NCBI RefSeq assembly: GCF_006228385.1
Contig: NZ_CP039852.1
Coordinates: forward strand, 3,736,001-3,800,000
Direction: 5' to 3'
DNA: 64,000 nucleotides
From: Salinimonas iocasae
Lineage (GTDB): Bacteria; Pseudomonadota; Gammaproteobacteria; Enterobacterales; Alteromonadaceae
This document shows positions 54,392-64,000 of the stretch, in pieces. A program made the position numbers and the translations under genes. The notes below the pieces were generated by a model that was given only the letters and a program-made list of their open reading frames with translations, made no database searches and was not told the origin of the DNA. Positions within the stretch are counted from its first letter, which is position 1, and each line of letters begins with the position of its first letter.

Positions 54392-55333
54392 TCACCCAGC
54401 CAATAGCCATATCACTGTCAGTAAGATAAAGGCACCTGCAATCAAATAACGCTGAAATGATGTGGTCAGACTAAATCGATGGGCCTTTAAGTCACTGCGC
54501 TGTTGCAACAGTTTCTTTATAGCTAACTGCAGGGCCTGTTCGGGGTACTGCCCTTTATTCCGCAAAAAATGTAATTTACGAGCATTGCTTTGCAATGCTG
54601 ATTCGCAGTAAATACGTGCTCGTTTAACCTCAACAGCGCTTTGGTAAATCAATGCAATAGCTATCAGAAGTGTCAGTGCACTAAAAGCCAAAGCTACCCA
54701 TCGAAGAGCTGGGATAGCCGCGCTGACTACCTGCCACAGGCACAATGAAAAACTAACCTGTAAAATGATGAGCTGGCTGATTAGATGCAATTGATGGCTT
54801 GTTTTTAAGGCTGCGGGATTATCTATCTTCACCGGCAAAAATTGTTTGCGTAAAAAATACGGCAATGTTGCGCACTGATAAAGAAACACACCTGATACCA
54901 TCAATAACAGGAACGTTATTACTGTGAAACTGGTTTCGTTCGGGTAAGGTGCCAGCATGGCGTTTTCATTATTGGCTACAAGCACGGTAAAGCTGGCAAT
55001 AGCTGCTATAAAAAGCTGATTTCGAAGTCTGTTTACAGATTTTCGCCGAAAGTAGCGTAACTCACATAACTTATTTTGATGTAGAAGATGATGCATCAAA
55101 AAGCTGTGTTGTCTGCGCAGAATTATGCGTAAGGATATCCACAAAAGGCTTGTAGCGAGCATTAATACTACAGGATCGCGAAGCGTTCCCAAATTCATAG
55201 TGCTGTCTCTGAATATTTGATTATGAAACAACATAATCAGAACCTGAATACTCAAAGCGGCCAGCAAATAGCAGGCAGGGGGAAGCCAAATACGACTTTT
55301 AGACGGCTGTGGATAAGAAATGGTTATATTCAT
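54392..55333 (-). CDS. Multi-pass membrane protein, unknown
   Basis: A 313-residue protein that I do not recognise, with about seven hydrophobic helices (roughly 16-36, 50-70, 107-124, 136-155, 187-205, 210-230, 290-312). Between helices 6 and 7 lies a cytoplasmic segment of about 55 residues rich in Lys/Arg/Gln (LRNKGQYPEQALQLAIKKLL). There is no transporter or enzyme motif. It stands alone. Confidence 0.75.
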   Translation of the reverse strand: MNITISYPQPSKSRIWLPPACYLLAALSIQVLIMLFHNQIFRDSTMNLGTLRDPVVLMLATSLLWISLRIILRRQHSFLMHHLLHQNKLCELRYFRRKSVNRLRNQLFIAAIASFTVLVANNENAMLAPYPNETSFTVITFLLLMVSGVFLYQCATLPYFLRKQFLPVKIDNPAALKTSHQLHLISQLIILQVSFSLCLWQVVSAAIPALRWVALAFSALTLLIAIALIYQSAVEVKRARIYCESALQSNARKLHFLRNKGQYPEQALQLAIKKLLQQRSDLKAHRFSLTTSFQRYLIAGAFILLTVIWLLAG

Positions 55334-55502
55334 AAAGGGCTTTTATATACTGCTTAAAAGTCCTTAACACTGTTGTCTTGCTATCTGTCATCCAGTAGAT
55401 AGCTTATTATTTTTATAGTCTGGCGGTGATAAGTTTACGTCGTTAGTACGTTTACTGACAATTAATTTAATCCTTTTTCATTAATAATTTATGACCAGGC
55501 AT

Positions 55503-55529
55503 AAAAAAGCCCGGTCGAAACCGGGCTTT
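55503..55529 (-). terminator. Rho-independent terminator of the atp operon
   Basis: AAGCCCGGT and ACCGGGCTT pair around a four-base loop; on the minus strand a run of six T's follows. It lies about 20 bases after the atpC stop. Confidence 0.88.
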
Positions 55530-55550
55530 AAATACTAATGTTGCTGAAAA

Positions 55551-55967
55551 CTATTTACGCAGCTTTTGAATCAAGCGTAATTGCGCGATGGCTTCTGCCA
55601 GTTCCTGCGCAGCTTCTGCGTAGTTAAAATCAGCGCCTGGATTGGCGATGTGCTCTTCTGCACGACGTTTTGCTTCTTCTGCGGCCTGTTCGTCCAAATC
55701 TTCTGCACGAACTGCCGTGTCTGCCAACACGGTTACATTGCCAGGCTGTACTTCCAGTACGCCACCAGCAACATAAATAACTTCTTCTTCACCGTGTTGT
55801 TTAACCAAACGCACCATACCAGGTTTAATTGCAGTGATCAGTGGCGCGTGACCCGGGTGGATACCCAGTTCACCTTCGCTGCCGGTCACCTGTATGGTTT
55901 CTACGCGACCAGAAAAAATCTGCTCTTCTGCGCTTACTACATCCAGATGAACTGTCATAGCTGCCAT
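55551..55967 (-). CDS. atpC: ATP synthase F1 epsilon subunit
   Basis: The epsilon subunit sits on the central stalk and inhibits ATP hydrolysis. The 138 residues have the beta-sandwich ([19 protein letters not shown]) and the C-terminal helical pair (about 90-136). GGAGG precedes the ATG. It is the last gene of the operon. Confidence 0.97.
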   Translation of the reverse strand: MAAMTVHLDVVSAEEQIFSGRVETIQVTGSEGELGIHPGHAPLITAIKPGMVRLVKQHGEEEVIYVAGGVLEVQPGNVTVLADTAVRAEDLDEQAAEEAKRRAEEHIANPGADFNYAEAAQELAEAIAQLRLIQKLRK

Positions 55968-56031
55968 TTAAACCTCCAAAGTCGGTAGTCAACGTAAGCA
56001 AACAGGCGGTTGCTATCAACCGCCTATAAAA

Positions 56032-57429
<1,398 letters not shown>

Positions 57430-57450
57430 TTATCTCTTATAAACCTTTGC

Positions 57451-58311
57451 CTACACCGCTGCCGCGCCGCTCACAATCTCACTGATTTCTTGTGTGATTG
57501 CGGCCTGACGTGCTTTGTTGTATACCAGTTGCAGATCGTCAATAAGATTGCCGGCATTATCTGTTGCGGCTTTCATCGCTACCATTCGGGCAGCTTGTTC
57601 TGACGCAGCGTTTTCTACAACGCCCTGATATACCTGAGACTCAACATAGCGAACCATTAATGATTCCAATATTTCTTTTGGATCCGGTTCGTAGATGTAG
57701 TCCCAGCGGTGCTGATATGCATCGTCTTCTGACTTTGGCAAAGGCAGTAGCTGATTGACCACTGGTGTTTGTGTCATCGTATTAACGAAGTCATTGAAAA
57801 CCAGAAAAACCTTATCCAGCTTTCCTTCGTCGAATGCTTTAAGCATTACACGAACAACACCAACAACATCGCTCACAGATGGTTTGTCGCCCAATCCGGA
57901 TTCAGCAGCAAGCAACTTACCACCGAAACGATTGAAAAAGGCGCATGCCTTAGAACCTAAGGCTGCAAAATCCACCTCTACCCCTTTTTCACGCCATTCT
58001 TTGACGTCCTGGGTAACACGCTTAAATTCGTTCGAGTTTAAGCCACCGCAAAGTCCGCGGTCTGTGGAGATCACAATATAACCAACCCGTTTTACTTCGC
58101 GCTCCTCAAGGTAAGGATGACGGTATTCCAGGTTACCATTTGCGATATGACCAATCACTTTAAGCATGTTGTGTGCATATGGACGGCCAGTAGCCATACG
58201 TTCCTGCGCCTTTTTCATTTTAGACGCCGCAACCATTTCCATAGCACTGGTAATCTTTTGAGTATTCTTAATACTCCCAATCTTACCTTTTATCTCTTTA
58301 CCGCTAGCCAT
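57451..58311 (-). CDS. atpG: ATP synthase F1 gamma subunit
   Basis: The gamma subunit forms the rotating central shaft. The 286 residues start with [20 protein letters not shown] in part and end with the family's C-terminal helix [17 protein letters not shown]. It lies about 50 bases after atpA. Confidence 0.98.
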   Translation of the reverse strand: MASGKEIKGKIGSIKNTQKITSAMEMVAASKMKKAQERMATGRPYAHNMLKVIGHIANGNLEYRHPYLEEREVKRVGYIVISTDRGLCGGLNSNEFKRVTQDVKEWREKGVEVDFAALGSKACAFFNRFGGKLLAAESGLGDKPSVSDVVGVVRVMLKAFDEGKLDKVFLVFNDFVNTMTQTPVVNQLLPLPKSEDDAYQHRWDYIYEPDPKEILESLMVRYVESQVYQGVVENAASEQAARMVAMKAATDNAGNLIDDLQLVYNKARQAAITQEISEIVSGAAAV

Positions 58312-58364
58312 GACTATCTCCCGTTAACCCAACAATGTGCCGACCATACGGTCAGCACCCGTGA

Positions 58365-59906
58365 TTACCACGTTTGTGTCTCTTTGAATTTCTTCAAAGC
58401 TTCATCTAACTTGGCAGCAATCTCGTCGTTGTAGTTACCAGATTCATTGATAGTCTTCATCAGGTCAGCGTGCTCACTGTTCATGTATGAATGCAGTGAT
58501 GCTTCGAAGTCCAGAATCTTGTTTTGCTCAACGCCCTTCAGGAAGCCTTTTTCAACAGCAAACAAAGAAACACCCATGTCAGCAATTGACAGTGGCGTAT
58601 ATTGCTTCTGTTTCATCAGCTCAGTAACACGTTCACCGTGCTCAAGCTGCTCACGCGTTGCATCGTCAAGGTCAGAGGCAAACTGAGAGAAAGCCGCTAG
58701 TTCACGATACTGTGCAAGGGCAAGACGAATACCGCCACCCAGCTTCTTGATGATTTTCGTTTGTGCTGAACCACCAACACGTGATACTGAAATACCGGCG
58801 TTAACCGCAGGACGGATACCCGCATTAAACAGGTCAGTTTCCAAGAAGATCTGACCGTCGGTAATTGAGATTACGTTGGTTGGTACGAACGCAGAAACGT
58901 CACCAGCCTGGGTTTCGATGATAGGCAATGCGGTTAGTGAACCAGTTTTGCCTTTCACTTCACCGTTAGTGAAGCGCTCAACATAGTGCTCGTTAACACG
59001 TGCTGCACGCTCAAGCAGGCGAGAGTGAAGATAGAAAACATCACCCGGGTACGCTTCACGACCAGGAGGACGCTTAAGCAGCAATGAAATCTGACGATAA
59101 GCAACAGCTTGCTTCGACAAATCATCATATACGATTAGCGCGTCTTCACCACGGTCACGGAAGTATTCACCCATGGTACAACCAGAGTAAGGTGCCAGGT
59201 ACTGCAATGCAGCAGATTCTGACGCAGAAGCAGCAACGACAATGGTGTGTTCCATTGCGCCGTGCTCTTCAAGTTTGCGTACAACGTTTGAGATAGTCGA
59301 TGCTTTCTGACCAACTGCAACGTACACACACTTAATGCCTGTGCCTTTCTGATTGATGATGGCATCAACAGCCATCGCTGTTTTACCAGTCTGACGGTCA
59401 CCGATGATTAGCTCACGCTGACCACGACCAACCGGAATCATTGAGTCAACAGATTTATAACCTGTTTGTACAGGCTGATCGACTGATTGACGATCGATAA
59501 CACCTGGTGCAATTTTCTCAACAGGTTCAAACCCTGCTGCATCAATCGCGCCCTTACCGTCGATAGGCTCACCCAGCGTGTTTACAACACGACCCAGCAG
59601 ACCATTACCAACCGGTACTTCAAGAATACGACCAGATGATTGTACTTTTGTGCCTTCTGTCAGATCCGCATAAGGACCCATTACAACCGCACCAACAGAG
59701 TCTCGCTCAAGGTTTAGTGCAATCGCGTAACGACCACCAGGAAGCTCAATCATTTCACCTTGCATGACATCTGCAAGGCCATGGATACGGATAATACCGT
59801 CAGTTACAGCAACGATTGTTCCTTCGTTGCGTGCTTCACTGGTTACATTGAACTGTTCAATTCTCTTTTTGATCAGTTCTGCAATTTCAGTGGAATTAAG
59901 TTGCAT
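58365..59906 (-). CDS. atpA: ATP synthase F1 alpha subunit
   Basis: The alpha subunit alternates with beta in the F1 head and binds nucleotide without hydrolysing it. The 513 residues show the P-loop GDRQTGKTA and the signature [14 protein letters not shown]. It lies 13 bases after atpH. Confidence 0.98.
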   Translation of the reverse strand: MQLNSTEIAELIKKRIEQFNVTSEARNEGTIVAVTDGIIRIHGLADVMQGEMIELPGGRYAIALNLERDSVGAVVMGPYADLTEGTKVQSSGRILEVPVGNGLLGRVVNTLGEPIDGKGAIDAAGFEPVEKIAPGVIDRQSVDQPVQTGYKSVDSMIPVGRGQRELIIGDRQTGKTAMAVDAIINQKGTGIKCVYVAVGQKASTISNVVRKLEEHGAMEHTIVVAASASESAALQYLAPYSGCTMGEYFRDRGEDALIVYDDLSKQAVAYRQISLLLKRPPGREAYPGDVFYLHSRLLERAARVNEHYVERFTNGEVKGKTGSLTALPIIETQAGDVSAFVPTNVISITDGQIFLETDLFNAGIRPAVNAGISVSRVGGSAQTKIIKKLGGGIRLALAQYRELAAFSQFASDLDDATREQLEHGERVTELMKQKQYTPLSIADMGVSLFAVEKGFLKGVEQNKILDFEASLHSYMNSEHADLMKTINESGNYNDEIAAKLDEALKKFKETQTW

Positions 59907-59919
59907 GCTCTTATCCCCG

Positions 59920-60453
59920 TTATGCTTGCAACGTGTCCGCCAGACGTTCCAGTTTTGCTTTTACTGAGCCGTCGATAACTGTATCTCCGGCTTGTACAAC
60001 AAAACCGGCGAGCAGGGCAGGATTCACGTTACAATTAAGCTTCACTTTACGTGCCAAACGTTCTTCTAATGTTGCCTTAATCTTGGACTGTTGCTCAGCG
60101 TCTAACTCAGAGGCTGAAGTCAGTTCAACTTCCACCTCTTTGTCATATTCCGCTTTAAAAGCAGTAAACAGTTCACTGATTTCAGGTAAGGCAAGCAAAC
60201 GTTCATTTTCTGCCAGAACTTTTACAAAGTTCTGACCATGTTGATCGAGTTGTTCACCACAGATATTGATAAACATGTCAGCCAGGGTCTCTGCTGCAAC
60301 CGCACCGGTAAGGTACTGGTTCATTTCAGCATTAGTAGCGACCTGGCCGGCAAAGTTCAACATCTCATGCCATTTGGGCACGGCGTTGTGCTCGACCGCA
60401 AAATCGAAAGCCGCTTTAGCATAAGGACGAGCAACGGTTGTCAATTCAGACAT
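59920..60453 (-). CDS. atpH: ATP synthase F1 delta subunit
   Basis: The delta subunit links F1 to the peripheral stalk. The 177-residue protein has the N-terminal [12 protein letters not shown] and the C-terminal [20 protein letters not shown] in part, both normal for OSCP/delta. It lies 15 bases after atpF. Confidence 0.97.
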   Translation of the reverse strand: MSELTTVARPYAKAAFDFAVEHNAVPKWHEMLNFAGQVATNAEMNQYLTGAVAAETLADMFINICGEQLDQHGQNFVKVLAENERLLALPEISELFTAFKAEYDKEVEVELTSASELDAEQQSKIKATLEERLARKVKLNCNVNPALLAGFVVQAGDTVIDGSVKAKLERLADTLQA

Positions 60454-60468
60454 GGCTCATCTCCTTCG

Positions 60469-60939
60469 TTAAAGCTCAGCGACAAGTTTTTCAACAATGT
60501 CGTTTTGTGCTTGAGCATCGATTTCACGTTGAAGAATGCGCTCAGCGCCGATAACTGCCAGGGCAGCAACCTGCTTGCGTAATTCTTCTTTGGCACGATT
60601 GCGTTCAGCTTCAATTTCGGCATAACCGGATGCGATAATTTTTTCGCGTTCGGCCTGACCCTTCTGCGTCTCTTCATCAACAAGTTGATTAGCACGCTTC
60701 TTGGCCTGTTCGATAATTTCAGCTGCTTGCGCTTTCGCCTCTTTCAATTGCTCGGTGGCTTTTTCCCGTGCAAGTTCAAGGTCTTTCTCAGCACGATCAG
60801 AAGCCTCAAGACCATCGGCAATCTTCTTCTGACGTTCTTCAATCGCGTTTAGCAACGGTGGCCAAACGTACTTCATGCAGAACCACACAAAGACGATGAA
60901 CGCGATTAATTGACCTATTAGAGTGGCGTTAATATTCAC
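60469..60939 (-). CDS. atpF: ATP synthase Fo subunit b
   Basis: Subunit b is the peripheral stalk. The 156 residues have one N-terminal helix (about 5-26; [17 protein letters not shown]) and a long charged coiled coil (about 30-150). The assignment follows from sequence and operon position. Confidence 0.97.
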   Translation of the reverse strand: MNINATLIGQLIAFIVFVWFCMKYVWPPLLNAIEERQKKIADGLEASDRAEKDLELAREKATEQLKEAKAQAAEIIEQAKKRANQLVDEETQKGQAEREKIIASGYAEIEAERNRAKEELRKQVAALAVIGAERILQREIDAQAQNDIVEKLVAEL

Positions 60940-60987
60940 AACCGCTCCTCCTCATAATGTTCGCTAATAGACTGTAAGTTTAAAAAA

Positions 60988-61209
<222 letters not shown>

Positions 61210-61296
61210 TTACGTCTCCGATTTAAGTTAATTTTAAAGTTGAAAGTTAAATTTGATGGTACCAGCCGACTATAGCCTGCTGGTACCGGTACTTCG

Positions 61297-62160
<864 letters not shown>

Positions 62161-62234
62161 TTAACCCAAAGTTGAAAGTGTAAAATCGGTTTAACGCTTC
62201 ATGACCTCTGTTTAGTAGGCCGGCAACTTTTTAT

Positions 62235-62618
62235 TTATTGTTTGTGCTGCTGAAGCAGAGCCAGCCAATAGCTGACTGTTGCTATTGCAAATCCGCCGAT
62301 TAACGCGAGCGGGTCAACGTGTAACCCTTTAAATGCAATAACAAATAAAATAAAACTTATAGCCAGTTTAATCTTTGCACCCTGGCTAAAACTGCGGGCA
62401 ACCTGCTGATTTTGGCGGGCCCCGGCGTACCTAAACGCAAATACGGCGAAAATACTGTTTGGAAGAATGCTTATCAGCGACCCCATCGCCACTGAAATGG
62501 CCTGATGCGACCCCATCGTCAGCCAGACCGCCATTACCAAAACTGTTGATACCAGAAGTTGTGCAACTAGCGCTTTTCTGGCCAGATTTTTGCCCTCTCG
62601 GGCCAGGTCGCTTCGCAC
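62235..62618 (-). CDS. atpI: ATP synthase accessory protein AtpI
   Basis: AtpI helps assemble the c-ring. The 127-residue, four-helix protein starts at a GTG and has SHQAISVAMGSLISILPNSIF as its centre, in the manner of the family. It is the first gene of the operon; its promoter is at 62660-62687. Confidence 0.88.
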   Translation of the reverse strand: MRSDLAREGKNLARKALVAQLLVSTVLVMAVWLTMGSHQAISVAMGSLISILPNSIFAVFAFRYAGARQNQQVARSFSQGAKIKLAISFILFVIAFKGLHVDPLALIGGFAIATVSYWLALLQQHKQ

Positions 62619-62659
62619 GGCGTTTCTCTTTTACTTCTGCTCAACCAAAAAGCGTCAGA

Positions 62660-62687
62660 AGTATACTGTTTTAACGATATTTTTCAA
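62660..62687 (-). promoter_or_regulatory. Predicted sigma70 promoter of the atp operon
   Basis: On the minus strand TTGAAA (62687-62682) and TATACT (62665-62660) are separated by 16 bases. The start would be about 35 bases upstream of the atpI GTG. Confidence 0.65.
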
Positions 62688-62813
62688 CAGCACATCGCGT
62701 TTTGTAAGTGCTTATGAAAATTTTCTGTCTGTATTTCGTTACGGTGCATTTTGACCACGAAACGTTCTGTTCACTTTCCAAACAGCTAATTAAACATTCT
62801 TCGTCAGCGGTGA

Positions 62814-63698
62814 CTAGTGGATTTTCGACAAAATTCCGTCAAGTTGTTCCAAATCACTGAAACTTATTGTAATTTTCCCTTTACCTTTTGCATTGTGGTC
62901 AATATTGACTGCGGTACCCAAATTTTCAGATAGTCGGTTCATCAGATTCTGAACATCCGGGTCAATTTTCTTTTCAGGCTTCGGCGCGGCGGGCTCAAGG
63001 TATTTACGTACCAGTTTTTCGGTATCTCGTACCGTCAGAGCTTTACCCGAAACTATCTGAGCGGCTTCTGTTTGTTGCTCACCCTCCAGGGCTAGCAGGG
63101 CGCGGGCATGTCCCATTTCGATGTCACCGTGTTCCAGCAAAAGCTTTACATCATCGTTGAGATTATTAAGTCTGAGCAGATTTGTCACCGATGTACGCGA
63201 CTTACCAACAGCTTCAGCCACTTCAGCATGAGTGAGTTCAAACTCTTTCATCAGGCGATTCAGCGCCTGCGCCTCTTCCATTGCATTTAAGTCCTCGCGC
63301 TGAATATTCTCAATTAGCGCAATTGCAACAGCGGCTTCATCGGGCACGTCCTTGATCAGACACGGCACATTATCAAGTTGGGCCATTTGCGCCGCACGCC
63401 ATCTTCGCTCACCGGCGATAATTTCGTAACTGTTCTTATCCGTTTGGCGGACAACAATAGGCTGGATGACACCTTGAGAGCGAATTGAGGACGCCAGTTC
63501 TTCCAGTGCATCAGGCGACATATCTTTACGCGGCTGATATTTCCCTGGCTTGAGATATTCGATAGGCAATTTGCTTAATTCAGATTCAACCGGTGTCAGG
63601 TCTGATGATGCTTGTTCCTGTTGTTTTTGTGCTGAAGACTGACTCGTCGCCAACAGGGCATCCAGTCCTCGCCCAAGTCCTCTTTTTTTCGCTGACAT
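62814..63698 (-). CDS. parB: Chromosome-partitioning protein ParB
   Basis: ParB is a CTP-dependent clamp that loads at parS near the origin. The 294-residue protein has the N-terminal GLGRGLDALL, the CTP-binding GERRWRAAQMA and a helix-turn-helix domain ELTHAEVAEAVGKSRTSVTNLLRL in part, then the C-terminal dimerisation domain. It follows parA by about 50 bases. No perfect parS is visible in the window. Confidence 0.97.
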   Translation of the reverse strand: MSAKKRGLGRGLDALLATSQSSAQKQQEQASSDLTPVESELSKLPIEYLKPGKYQPRKDMSPDALEELASSIRSQGVIQPIVVRQTDKNSYEIIAGERRWRAAQMAQLDNVPCLIKDVPDEAAVAIALIENIQREDLNAMEEAQALNRLMKEFELTHAEVAEAVGKSRTSVTNLLRLNNLNDDVKLLLEHGDIEMGHARALLALEGEQQTEAAQIVSGKALTVRDTEKLVRKYLEPAAPKPEKKIDPDVQNLMNRLSENLGTAVNIDHNAKGKGKITISFSDLEQLDGILSKIH

Positions 63699-63747
63699 AG
63701 TTTCCTCAATAACTCACAAAATACTGCTTTTAAAAAGCAACATTAAA

Positions 63748-64000
63748 TCAACTGGCCTTGGCAGCCTGCATCCCGGCTTTATCGCGACGGCGTAGTATTT
63801 CTCCGGCCAGCGCCAGGTACGCTTTGGCACCCGTTGACGATTTGTCATAGTACATTGCAGGTGTACCAAAGCTAGGTGCTTCTGCAAGACGTACATTGCG
63901 GGGAATCACTGTGCGATAAACCTGCTCACCAAAATGCCGTTTTAACTGTTCGGAGACATCATTGGCCAGGCGATTACGCGGGTCATACATGGTGCGTAAA
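63748..64000 (-). CDS. parA: Chromosome-partitioning ATPase ParA, C-terminal part
   Basis: The last 83 residues of ParA; the rest is beyond the right edge. The frame is open through position 64000 and reads L-R-T-M-Y-D-P-R-N-R-L upstream of SEQLKRHFG and the segment VIPRNVRLAEAPSFG, the C-terminal hallmark of ParA/Soj. Its order with parB and atp fits an origin-proximal gid-par-atp block. Confidence 0.95.
   Translation of the reverse strand, partial: LRTMYDPRNRLANDVSEQLKRHFGEQVYRTVIPRNVRLAEAPSFGTPAMYYDKSSTGAKAYLALAGEILRRRDKAGMQAAKAS

Overview
The window looks like an origin-proximal chromosomal segment of a marine gammaproteobacterium of the Alteromonadales (Alteromonas/Salinimonas-like). 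This is inferred from protein resemblance, moderate GC content, the gene order parA-parB-atpIBEFHAGDC at the right edge (usual beside oriC in gammaproteobacteria), and the many secreted peptidases. I see no tRNA, rRNA, CRISPR array, transposase or phage gene; almost everything is housekeeping or conserved-hypothetical.

Left part (1-7256, minus strand): an aa3-type cytochrome c oxidase operon read ctaC-ctaD-ctaG-ctaE-SURF1-(Sco-like)-ctaA-ctaB. A small DUF2909 gene lies on the opposite strand between ctaE and SURF1. Next come lexA (with a promoter and SOS box), a DUF2177 membrane protein, plsB and a Kelch-repeat lipoprotein.

12.5-22 kb: branched-chain amino acid biosynthesis, as ilvE-ilvD-ilvA (minus) and the divergent ilvY/ilvC pair, with a TRIC-type channel gene and comM between them. 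ilvG and ilvM are absent. 22-33.6 kb: a CHRD-domain secreted protein with a long hairpin in its leader, a Bcr/CflA efflux pump, an S9 peptidase, the tamA-tamB outer-membrane assembly pair, and an ECF sigma factor overlapping a four-helix membrane protein.

33.6-45.4 kb: a hydroxyacid dehydrogenase/thioesterase pair, proB, an M1-type metallopeptidase with a DUF6702 protein, small membrane and unknown proteins, DUF3014-DUF1285, a secreted amidohydrolase, a VTT-domain protein, an apparently Fur-controlled cassette of two uncharacterised genes, and a DUF1206 membrane protein. 45.4-55.4 kb: rph-pyrE-tusA, a second S9 peptidase, yicC, three envelope proteins (DUF1439 lipoprotein, NTF2-like, OmpA-family), an HD-GYP phosphodiesterase, an alkyltransferase-like DNA repair protein, tapT and an unknown membrane protein.

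55.5-64 kb: the complete F1Fo ATP synthase operon with a good sigma70 promoter and a terminator, preceded by parB and the end of parA.

The best candidates for undescribed biology are the iron-controlled cassette at 43.7-44.4 kb, the ECF sigma unit at 32.1-33.6 kb, the structured CHRD leader at 22.37-22.42 kb, and the Sco-like protein in the oxidase operon. None is proven by sequence alone.
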